This document shows, piece by piece, positions 40,965 through 49,696 of a stretch of 64,000 nt of DNA. A model generated the notes under the pieces. It searched no databases and was not told the DNA's origin. It saw only the letters and a list, made by a program, of their open reading frames with translations. Position numbers and translations under genes: made by a program. This stretch comes from Speluncibacter jeojiensis (GTDB lineage Bacteria > Actinomycetota > Actinomycetes > Mycobacteriales > Mycobacteriaceae): NCBI RefSeq assembly GCF_029589495.1, contig NZ_JAAIVF010000007.1, forward strand, positions 244,404-308,403, written 5' to 3'. How positions within the stretch are numbered: position 1 is the first letter of the stretch; every line of letters starts with the position of its first letter.

Positions 40965-43900
40965 GCATGACCACGATCAATGAGGTCTTCGCTAAACCGA
41001 TCGACCGCTCGATCGAGGGCGTCATCAAGGCCGATGACACCGACCACCTCGCGACCGAGGTCGAGGAATACGTCCTCACCAACGAGGCCGCCAAGGGCGT
41101 CGAGCAGGTGCTGGAGGCGTACACGAACTACACGAACGCCAACGGGGTCTGGATCTCCGGTTTCTTCGGCTCCGGTAAGTCGCACCTGTTGAAGATGCTG
41201 GCGCACCTCCTCGGCGACATCGACGGGCACGATTACCCGCGAGCGGAGGTGTGTGCGCAGTTCCGTGCAAAGGTCACCGGTGACGAGCTCCTCACCGGGT
41301 CGATGGACATGGCCGAGCGAATCGCGGCGAAGAGCCTCCTGTTCAACATCGACCAGAAGGCCACGCTGATCTCGAAGGATCAGAAGGACGCCCTGCTGAA
41401 GGTGTTCGTCAAGATCTTCGACGAGTCTCGCGGGTACTACGGCAACCAGGGTCACATCGCCCGTTTCGAACGCGACCTCGACTCCCGAGGCCAGTACGCC
41501 GCCTTTCAGGAGTCGTTCGAGCGGATCGCGGGAGTCCCGTGGACGCAGGGCCGCGAGCAGGCGGCGCTCGAAGCAGGCAACATCGACAAGGCCTTCGCCG
41601 AGGTCAACGGCTCCGATAGCCCCGGCATCATCCGCCAGTACAGCGCAAGCTACTCGGTGTCGATCGAAGATTTCGCAGACGAGGTAGCGGCCTGGCTCGA
41701 CCGACAGGCTGACGGCTACCGGTTGAACTTCTTCGTCGACGAGGTCGGCCAGTTCATCGGTGCCAACACCCAGCTCATGCTGAACCTTCAGACCATCGCC
41801 GAGTCGCTTGCCACCAAGTGCCGGGGGCGGGCGTGGATCTTCGTGACCTCTCAGGAGGATATGGAGAAGGTCGGCGGCGACCGCACCAAGCAGCAGGCCA
41901 ACGACTTCTCCAAGATTCAGGCGCGATTCAAGAACCGGGTCAAGCTCACCAGCCAGGACGTCGAGGAGGTCATTCGCAAACGTCTGCTGGCCAAGACCGA
42001 TGGCGCAAGCTCCGAGGTCGAGGCGATCTACAACGCGGAGCACGCGAACTTCAAGACCCTGTTCGACTTCGTCGAAGGTCGCCACTACGCGAACTACCGC
42101 GACGAGCAGCACTTCGTCGGCACGTATCCATTTGTGAGCTACCAGTTCCCGCTGTTCCAAGCTGCAATCGAGTCGATCAGCGACCACAACATCTTCGAGG
42201 GCCGCAACAGCTCGGTCGGTGAACGCTCCATGCTTGGCGTCGTCCAGGAAGTCGCCACCGGCATCGCCGGCCAGCCGCTTGGCACCCTCGCATCCTTCGA
42301 CCGGATGTTCGAGGGTATCCGGGCGTCGCTGAAGTCCGCGAACCAGCGCGCGATCCTGAGTGCCGAGAACGCCTGTGACAGTGGCAAGCTCAGCGCACTC
42401 GCGGTTCGGCTGCTCAAGGCGCTGTTCCTGGTGAAGTACGTCGACAGCTTCAAAGCCACACCGCGCAACCTCACCGTGCTGGTTTACGACCGCTTCGGCA
42501 CCGACCTGACACAGCTCGGCAGGGAGGTCGTCGAGGCGCTGAACACGTTGGAGGCGCAGACCTACATTCAGCGCAATGGCGACCTGTACGACTACCTGAC
42601 CAACGAAGAGCAAAAGATCGAGCAGGAGATCAAGGATGTCGACATCGACAGCTCCGACGTCTCCGCGAAACTCAACAAGCTGCTCTCGGAGTCGGTGGTG
42701 AAGTCTACGAAGGCCACCGCCAAGAGCGGCCAGATCTTCCCCTTCGGCTACAAGCTCGACGGTGTCCCGTACGGCAAGCAGTACGAGCTGTCACTGCACT
42801 TCATCAGCCCCGAGACGGATTTCAATCTGGAGCAGATCAAGATGCAGAGCGCGGGGTTGGACGAACTCCGGGTGGCGCTCCCGGCGGAAGCGAACCGAAT
42901 CCTCGCCGACCTGCGTCTGCTGTTGAAGACGGAGAAGTACATCAAGCGTGCTCAGGGGTCGAGTCGCACCGCTGTGGAGAGCCGGATCCTCAGCGAGAAG
43001 GGCTCGCAGAACACTGAGCGGGAGAAGGAGATCGTCGAGCGTCTCCGGGCAGCGGTCGGGGCGTCGACCCTGATCCACAACGCGGGGGTTCTCGACGTGA
43101 ACGCCACGGATGCGCAGATTCGCATCAACGACGGCTTCGGCAAGGTCATCGCCGCTACCTACACGAACCTCAGCATGCTGGGCGGAAGAACGTTCGGCGA
43201 GCAGACTCTGAACGGGCTGGCGAACCCGGCCGAGGGGATCGTCGAGGAGACCGGCAGCATCCTCGAGGTGCCCGCGGGCGATCTGCTGGGGCATCTGGAG
43301 TTGCGTGGCAAGCGGCACGAGATGGTCACGATGAAGCAGCTCGTCGCGCGGTACACCACCAAGCCGTACGGCTGGGACCAGTGGTCGGTCGCCGCCGTGG
43401 TCGCCTACCTTGCGGGGCAGGCGAAGATCGAGATCCAGGTCGACGGCCAAACTCTCGCCCGCACGGAAATCGTTGCGGCGCTGCGCAATACTCAGCGTTA
43501 CCCGAATCTGATCGTCGCCCCGCAACGCGTCTACGACCAGAAGATCGTGAACCTGTTCCGCAAGTTCGTCGTCGAGTTCACCGACGACGGCGGCATCACG
43601 AAGGACGCCGCGGAACTCGGCCGTGTCGGCAAGGAACACCTCGAAGCGAAACTCGCCGAGCTGAAGGCGCTACGCTCGGGCGCCTCCGTCTACCCCTTCA
43701 TCGACCAGCTCGACGAACCGATCGAGCTGCTCGCGGAACTGAGCAGCAATCCGGCCGCCTGGTTCGTCGAGCATTTCGTCGGTGCCGATGATCTGCTCGA
43801 GGCCAAGGACAACACGATCGATCCGATCAAGGCGTTCCTCAACGGCAACCAGTCCAAGATCTATGGCGATGCCCGCTCGTTCATGCAGACGAACAGCACC

Positions 43901-44491
43901 AACATCGCCTACCTGCCGGCCGGTGTCGCCGACGAGATCGAGACGGCGCTCGAGGATGCTCAGACCTTCCGCGGTAACAGGACCACGCGGCTGGGCAACG
44001 CGGTCACGGCGGTACGGGCGCAACTCGATGGCGTGATCGCCACGGAGCGGGACACAGCGACAGCCAAGATCGACGATTATTGGGTGCAGGTGCCCGGCAG
44101 TGCAGCGTATGCTGCCGCGACGGAGGCGGCCCGTCAGTCGGTGACCGCGCGGGCCGAGCAGATGCGGGAGCGGGTTCGGCAGGAGACGCAGATCCCGGCG
44201 ATCCGCAACGCTGCTGCGCACTTCGTCGACACGGTCTATCCCGCGATTCTCGATGAACTCGAAGCCGCGAGACTGGCCCCGACTCCGAAGCCGAAGGTCT
44301 CCGGCGACGACGAATCGAAGGGGCCGGTCACCCCGGATCCTCCGGCGAAGCAGAGCATCTCGATCAAGAGGCTCTCGCTGCCGGGAGCAGGTGGGGTGCT
44401 CGAAACCGAGGCACAGATCGATGCCTACCTGAATGAGCTTCGCGCAACTCTGGTCGCGACGATCAACGACAACAAACGCATCACCCTCTGA
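40961..44491 (+). CDS. brxC: BREX ATPase BrxC
   Basis: A 1176-residue AAA+-type ATPase, the largest BREX component. Walker A is GFFGSGKSHLLKML at about residues 67-80; FFVDEVGQFIG (about residue 255) is the Walker B. The long helical C-terminal half contains FDRFGTDLTQLGREVV-like segments and coiled regions, as in DUF499/BrxC proteins of about 1200 residues. It probably drives the defence complex or its DNA scanning. It is full length and intact. Confidence 0.95.
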   Translation: MSMTTINEVFAKPIDRSIEGVIKADDTDHLATEVEEYVLTNEAAKGVEQVLEAYTNYTNANGVWISGFFGSGKSHLLKMLAHLLGDIDGHDYPRAEVCAQFRAKVTGDELLTGSMDMAERIAAKSLLFNIDQKATLISKDQKDALLKVFVKIFDESRGYYGNQGHIARFERDLDSRGQYAAFQESFERIAGVPWTQGREQAALEAGNIDKAFAEVNGSDSPGIIRQYSASYSVSIEDFADEVAAWLDRQADGYRLNFFVDEVGQFIGANTQLMLNLQTIAESLATKCRGRAWIFVTSQEDMEKVGGDRTKQQANDFSKIQARFKNRVKLTSQDVEEVIRKRLLAKTDGASSEVEAIYNAEHANFKTLFDFVEGRHYANYRDEQHFVGTYPFVSYQFPLFQAAIESISDHNIFEGRNSSVGERSMLGVVQEVATGIAGQPLGTLASFDRMFEGIRASLKSANQRAILSAENACDSGKLSALAVRLLKALFLVKYVDSFKATPRNLTVLVYDRFGTDLTQLGREVVEALNTLEAQTYIQRNGDLYDYLTNEEQKIEQEIKDVDIDSSDVSAKLNKLLSESVVKSTKATAKSGQIFPFGYKLDGVPYGKQYELSLHFISPETDFNLEQIKMQSAGLDELRVALPAEANRILADLRLLLKTEKYIKRAQGSSRTAVESRILSEKGSQNTEREKEIVERLRAAVGASTLIHNAGVLDVNATDAQIRINDGFGKVIAATYTNLSMLGGRTFGEQTLNGLANPAEGIVEETGSILEVPAGDLLGHLELRGKRHEMVTMKQLVARYTTKPYGWDQWSVAAVVAYLAGQAKIEIQVDGQTLARTEIVAALRNTQRYPNLIVAPQRVYDQKIVNLFRKFVVEFTDDGGITKDAAELGRVGKEHLEAKLAELKALRSGASVYPFIDQLDEPIELLAELSSNPAAWFVEHFVGADDLLEAKDNTIDPIKAFLNGNQSKIYGDARSFMQTNSTNIAYLPAGVADEIETALEDAQTFRGNRTTRLGNAVTAVRAQLDGVIATERDTATAKIDDYWVQVPGSAAYAAATEAARQSVTARAEQMRERVRQETQIPAIRNAAAHFVDTVYPAILDELEAARLAPTPKPKVSGDDESKGPVTPDPPAKQSISIKRLSLPGAGGVLETEAQIDAYLNELRATLVATINDNKRITL

Positions 44492-44534
44492 CCGACCCGA
44501 ATCTCTGCACAAGACACAGGTTTAAGGACGACGC

Positions 44535-47068
44535 ATGGACACCAAGCCACTGGAGAACTTCGCGAAGGCTGCTCGACGCGAACTGCTCGTCGCCGTCGAG
44601 GCGCGGGTATCGACGGTGCTTGCCGCCGGGTCGGTCGCGCGCAGCGAGCGCGCCGAGACCGTGCGCTTCCTTGAGTCGGACATCGCCGAGCACGGTCGTG
44701 GGCACGTGATCGACAGGGTCGCTTACACCTGGTTCAACCGGCTGATTGCGTTGCGCTTCATGGATGCCCGCGGCTACACGGACGCGGGGGTCGTCTCGCC
44801 GGCATCGGGTCAGGACCACGGTCAGCCGGAGATCCTCGCCGACGCGAAGCGCGGTGTCCTCGACTCCGAGGTCGTCAGTGCGCGCGCTCACGAGCCGATT
44901 ATCGGCCTGCTCGACGGCACCCGCCGCAGCACCGACGCCGAGGGTGAGGCGTATGCACTGCTGTTGACCGAGTACTGCCGGCATTGGCACACGATGATGC
45001 CGTTCATGTTCGAGGCCGAGGGTGCCTACACCGAGTTGCTCGTGCCCACAGGCATGCTTGCTGATGGAGCATTGTTGGCCCGCGCTCGTGAGGTGCTCAC
45101 CGAGGACGTCTGTGATGACGTCGAAGTGATCGGCTGGCTCTACCAGTTCTACATCTCCGAGCGGAAAGACGAGGTATTCGCCGGGTTCAAGAAGAAAAAG
45201 AAGGCCGGTGCGGACGAGATCCCTGCCGCCACACAGCTTTTCACCCCGCACTGGATTGTTCGCTACCTCCTGGAGAATTCGCTCGGACGACTGTGGATGC
45301 TCAACCGACCGGCCTCGCGACTGGTCGAGCAGATGGACTACTACATCGCGCCGATCGACGAGGAAACCGACTTCCTGAAGGTTTCGGGGCCGGAAGAGTT
45401 GACGGTGATCGATCCGGCCTGCGGTTCGGGCCACATGCTCACCTACGCCTTCGACCTGCTGTATGCGATCTACGAGGAGGAGGGCCATGCGCCGTCGGAG
45501 ATCCCGAGCCTGATCCTCGCCCACAACCTTCACGGCGCCGAGATCGACCCTCGGGCTGGGTCGCTCGCGGCCTTCGCGCTCACCATGAAGGCGCGAGCGA
45601 AGGACCGCCGCTTCTTCACCCGTTCGGATGCTCAGCCGAAGATCTGCGTGATCGAGCCGATTTCCTTCACCCCCGACGAGCTGGACGTGCTCATCACGAA
45701 GGGCGGGGACCGCGACGCTGAAGAAGCGTTCTGGAATCAGTTCCGTGACGCCGACACGTTCGGTTCGCTGATCCAACCGGACGCGGACGCGACCGCACAG
45801 GCTGCGGTGGTTCTGGAAGGACTGAAGGACCAGGAGGAGACCTTCTACTACGACACGCTCTTTCGCGCGCGAAGGAGCGTTGCGCAGGCCGAGGTGCTGA
45901 GTCGCCAGTACTCGGTGGTCACGGCGAACCCGCCCTACATGGGCGGGAAGCAAATGAGTGCGCTCCTTTCACAGTTCATGAAGGAGAAGTATCCGACCGG
46001 CAAGGCCGACCTCATGGCGGCATTCATGGTCCGCGCTCAGGAGCTCACGGTTCGGCGAGGCACCTGGGGGATGATCAACCTCCCGTCGTGGATGTCGTTG
46101 AAGTCGTTCGAAGACCTGCGGCACGACCTGCTTGAGGGCCAACGAATCGTGTCGATGGTCCACCTCGGGCGCGGCATCTTCGGTTCAGACTTCGGATCCG
46201 TCGCGTTCGTGATCGACAACGCTCCGGCCAAGTCGGCTCGCGGTGTGTATCGACGGCTCTTCGAGCAGCACGTGGACGTCAGGTCGGTACCTGCGATCGA
46301 GGCGCTGTTCCACGACCCTACCTACAACCGCTACGAGGTGGCACAGTCGGACTTCGCCGCGATCCCCGGATCCCCGGTCGTCTACGGCTCAGTGAAAAGA
46401 TGCGGGCGGTTTTCACCGCTGGCAAGTCGCTCGGCGCTGTTGCTTCGCTGGCCGTAGGCCTCCAGACAGGCGACAACAACCGGTTTCTTCGCCTCTGGTG
46501 GGAAGTCTCGGGCACCCGCACCGCGTTCAGTTGCACATCACGTGAAGAGGCCGCGGCAAGCGGCGCACGCTGGTTTCCGTACAACAAGGGCGGCGAGTTC
46601 CGGAAGTGGTACGGCAACCACGAGTACGTGCTCAACTGGGAGCACGACGGCGCAGAGATCGTCGCTTTCAAGCCACGCTCGGTGATTCGCAACCCTCGAA
46701 CATACTTTTCACCGTCAGTGTCATGGTCCAAGATAAGCAGCGGAGCCCCGGCTTTCAGGTCCTACCCTGCTGGATTCATCTATGACGTGGCAGGCACCTC
46801 GATCTTCGCGGCCACGGACTCGGAGCGTGCTGGCTTGCTCTCGTACACGAACTCGCACGTAGTGCTTGAGCAGCTCGCTGCGATCGCTCCGACGCTCAAC
46901 TACGAAGTGGGACAGGTCGCGGGCCTCCCAGTCGCGGACGGTACCGCGGAGAGCGGAGCGGCCCGCGCCGTAGCGGCAATCGCCGAGGCCAAGTCTGATT
47001 GGGACGATTTCGAGACATCGTGGGAGTTTGCGAGAAGTCCGCTCGTCGCGCAGTTCGAACGCGGATAG
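44535..47068 (+). pseudogene. pglX: BREX methyltransferase PglX, N-terminal and recognition part, frameshifted
   Basis: PglX marks host DNA by N6-adenine methylation. This part holds motif I (DPACGSGHMLTYAFD, about residue 294) and motif IV (NPPYMGG, residue 465), then most of the target-recognition region. At 46385/46386 one T is missing relative to the inverted copy: TAC(T)GGCTCAG. Translation shifts and ends at 46457 after 640 residues. Restoring the base gives an open frame to 47068 (about 844 residues, ending SWEFARSPLVAQFERG). Even so, the usual C-terminal 300+ residues are absent; they lie 2.6 kb downstream. It may be a mutation, an off state of a switch, or a sequence error. Confidence 0.9.
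46473..46660 (+). repeat. 188-bp inverted repeat, left copy (in active-orientation pglX)
   Basis: Matches the reverse complement of 47517-47704 at 187 of 188 positions; the single mismatch is at 46494. Positions 46495-46660 are identical over 166 bases. It encodes the conserved WWEVSGTRTAFSCTSREEAA...GNHEYVLNWEHDG block in the recognition region. The identity stops sharply at both ends, where the two copies diverge strongly, which points to recent exchange or inversion. Confidence 0.97.
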
Positions 47069-47101
47069 TCGTCGATCCACTTCGCCCGGCGTTTGGTGTT
47101 G

Positions 47102-48292
47102 TCAGACAAGCGTGACCAAGGGATTGCGTTCGAAGTTCCACGAGGTCTCAGAGAGATCCCAATCTATTCGAGACGTCTCAACCAAGTGTTCCACGGCATC
47201 GGTCGGGAGTTTCGTGATGCCAGGAGAAACCGGAACCAGCCCGACATACCCGATGTGGAAGTGCATGGTTGGCGCTAGGACCTTCATCACCTCCATTACG
47301 TACTTCGAGTTCAGGAGCAATGCGATCTGTCCTAGGAGGTCTTCCGCTCCGAATCCCGAGTGTCCCGTCGAGTCGTGAACGAAACCTGCTGGGTAACGCC
47401 GGAACGCGGCCTCCCCTGACGAGATGTCGGACCATGACACTGACGGTGAAAAGTACGTTCCTGTGTTCTGGGCGCGGGACCTCGGCCGACCGCCGTCCTC
47501 TGTCCCGAATGTGCGTATCTCTGCGCCGTCGTGCTCCCAGTTGAGCACGTACTCGTGGTTGCCGTACCACTTCCGGAACTCGCCGCCCTTGTTGTACGGA
47601 AACCAGCGTGCGCCGCTTGCCGCGGCCTCTTCACGTGATGTGCAACTGAACGCGGTGCGGGTGCCCGAGACTTCCCACCAGACGCGAAGAAACCGGTTGT
47701 TGTCAGCGGTTGCCAATCCCTGTCGCAAATCGGCTACGGCACTAAGCCGCCGGCCCGTTGCGAAGGACCCCAGCATCTTTTCACTGAGCCAGTAGACGAT
47801 CGGTGCGCCCGGAATGGCCATGAAATCTGCGTCCGACGCCAGGTGGAAGCCCGCATCCTTGGTCCGGACCTCAAGGGCGGTCCTCAGTGCGGCGGCCTTC
47901 TCCGCTTCGGATGTTCCATCGACGAGGCGGATGAAGGTGCCGGCACGCTCGCGGGCAGAACCTCGGCTCTCCGGCGGCACGTTCGACAGGACGAACGCAG
48001 TCGAGGAGACGACCTCGCCTCCGATCGAGTCGAAGGCGCGAGCACCGAGGTGCAGCATCGAGGCGATTCGCTGATTCATGAGGAGCGAGGCGCGCAACTT
48101 CTCGTATGAGCTGAGGAACATCCACGACTGCATGGTGATCATTGCCGCCGCTCCGCGCGGCCGTGCGAGGCTGGCGCAGCGTTCGATGAAGGCGGCGAAG
48201 AGGTCGGACTTGCTGTCCGGGTACTCGTCCTTCATGAACTGTGTTGCGGCGAGCCCCGCAAGCTCACCCGCGCGGGCGCTCAGACGTGCCAC
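47102..48292 (-). pseudogene. Inverted partial pglX copy (silent recognition cassette)
   Basis: An open frame of 396 codons opposite to the operon. It aligns with PglX from just after the NPPY motif (QFMKDEYPDSKSDLFAAFIE at the start) to the end of the recognition region (SWNFERNPLVTLV). It lacks motif I and NPPY, so it cannot methylate alone. It is intact where the forward copy is frameshifted (IVYWLSEKMLGSF). Frame can be extended a little beyond 48292 but has no promoter. Best read as a donor or swap cassette giving PglX another target sequence after inversion. Confidence 0.85.
47517..47704 (-). repeat. 188-bp inverted repeat, right copy (in silent cassette)
   Basis: Reverse-complement partner of 46473-46660. 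The segment between the repeats is 856 bases and carries the two alternative ends of the recognition region tail to tail, so inversion between the repeats would exchange those ends. Confidence 0.97.
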
Positions 48293-48323
48293 ATCACCTC
48301 GCCGCGCTTCGGTGACCGCCGTC

Positions 48324-48347
48324 GATGGCTACCCCGATGGCTACCCC
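48324..48347 (+). repeat. Tandem 12-mer (GATGGCTACCCC x2), left recombinase-flanking site
   Basis: Two adjacent copies of GATGGCTACCCC just upstream of the tyrosine recombinase gene. The same GGCTACCC pair at the same 12-base spacing recurs right after the recombinase gene. Candidate binding or crossover sites for the recombinase. Confidence 0.8.
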
Positions 48348-48382
48348 GACAACGAGGGCGGTCACGGCCCTACCGTGAATTC

Positions 48383-49597
48383 ATGTCAAGGTTCAAGCAG
48401 CGGAGCAAGGGAACGGGGTCGGTGTACCGGAACTCGCGGGGGCAGTGGGTCGCTGCGATCGAGGCCGGCTGGACGGGACGCGGTGGGCGGCGCCGCATCA
48501 CGCTGAAAGCATGCACGGAGGCCGCAGTTCGTAAGCGACTCGCGGAGGCGTGGCAGCGGATTGCAGCGGAGGGGCCTTCCGCCCCGACCTTCGGCAGGAT
48601 CACGGTCAAGCGCTGGGCCGATCGGTGGCTCGAACAGCGTCAGCGCATCGTGAGGCCGGGCACCTATGTCTCGGACCGATCCGGGGTGAACCGCTGGATT
48701 GTGCCGACTATCGGGCACCTACGCCTCGATGCCCTCGTGCCCGCAGACATCCGGAAGGTAGCCACGGCCCAGGAAGACGCCGGCCTTGCACTCGCCACGA
48801 TGCAGCGCACGCACGCGGTGCTCGGCAAGATCCTCTCTGACGCGGTCGCCGAGGGATACCGGGTCCCGCAGAATGTCCGGGAGGCCGGTAGTCCGGGTGC
48901 CGGGCACTCCCCAAGGCAGTCGCTGAGTGCCGCGGCGGCGGCGAAAATCCTCGCGGTGGCCACTACGCGCCCTGATGCCTCACGATGGGTCGCAGCGCTC
49001 GTGGAAGGTCTGCGTCCCGCGGAGGCGCTGGGACTGACCTGGGACATGGTGGACCTTGACGCCGCGACGATGACGCTCGCCTGGCAGCTCAAGGCGCTGC
49101 CATATGTGGAGTTCAGGCAACCCGAGAGTGGGTTCCGGGTTCCCCGGGGGTTCGAGTCCCGACGAATCCACGGCGCCTATCATCTGGTCCGACCGAAGAC
49201 CCGCGCGGGGAGTCGCGTCATCCCGCTCGTGCCGTGGCTCGCTGAAGCACTCACCTCCTGGGCAGGCTGCGCACCATCGTCGCCATCCGGGCTCGTCTGG
49301 CCCCGAAGCGACGGCACCCCCCGATCCGCGGAACACGACCGTCGACAGTGGTACGAGATCGCTGAGCAGGCAAAGGTCACAGTCACTCTCCCGGACGGCA
49401 GCAGTCGGAGACCGCTCCTGTACGAGGCGCGTCACACAGCAGCCACGCTGCTACTGGCCAACGGGATCGACGAGACCACGATCAGAGCCGTGCTCGGGCA
49501 CTCGTCTGTGCTGAGCACCCAGTCGTATTTACACACCGATGACGAGAGAACTCGAGCGGCGCTTGCCGTGTCCGCGAAAATGGTCGGACTCAGCTAG
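48383..49597 (+). CDS. Tyrosine recombinase (phage-integrase type) embedded in pglX
   Basis: A 404-residue tyrosine recombinase. N-terminal arm-binding domain (SKGTGSVYRNSRGQWVAAIE), core-binding domain (ITVKRWADRWLEQRQRIVRP), then the catalytic domain with VEGLRPAEALGLTWDMV (first Arg), LYEARHTAATLLLANGID (Arg-His) and LGHSSVLSTQSYLHTDDE (His and the nucleophile Tyr). All catalytic residues appear present. It lies between the silent cassette and the pglX C-terminal part, so it is the likely agent of inversion; alternatively it marks a small integrated element that split pglX. Confidence 0.93.
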   Translation: MSRFKQRSKGTGSVYRNSRGQWVAAIEAGWTGRGGRRRITLKACTEAAVRKRLAEAWQRIAAEGPSAPTFGRITVKRWADRWLEQRQRIVRPGTYVSDRSGVNRWIVPTIGHLRLDALVPADIRKVATAQEDAGLALATMQRTHAVLGKILSDAVAEGYRVPQNVREAGSPGAGHSPRQSLSAAAAAKILAVATTRPDASRWVAALVEGLRPAEALGLTWDMVDLDAATMTLAWQLKALPYVEFRQPESGFRVPRGFESRRIHGAYHLVRPKTRAGSRVIPLVPWLAEALTSWAGCAPSSPSGLVWPRSDGTPRSAEHDRRQWYEIAEQAKVTVTLPDGSSRRPLLYEARHTAATLLLANGIDETTIRAVLGHSSVLSTQSYLHTDDERTRAALAVSAKMVGLS

Positions 49598-49619
49598 GTA
49601 ACCTGGGGCGACGCACTTC

Positions 49620-49640
49620 GGCTACCCCCATGGCTACCCT
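49620..49640 (+). repeat. Tandem GGCTACCC pair, right recombinase-flanking site
   Basis: GGCTACCCC at 49620-49628 and GGCTACCC at 49632-49639, in direct orientation relative to the pair at 48324-48347. Recombination between the two would excise about 1.3 kb containing only the recombinase gene. Lies 22 bases after its stop. Confidence 0.8.
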
Positions 49641-49696
49641 CCGCGCCCGACGACGGTACGGATCGATGCCCTGGTCGACCCTCGTAAGGAATCCTG

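Noticed and set aside
48383..49597. Recombinase considered as integrase of a second prophage or genomic island
   Set aside because: No other phage genes lie beside it, and both flanks are pglX pieces; kept as a switch or small-element recombinase instead.
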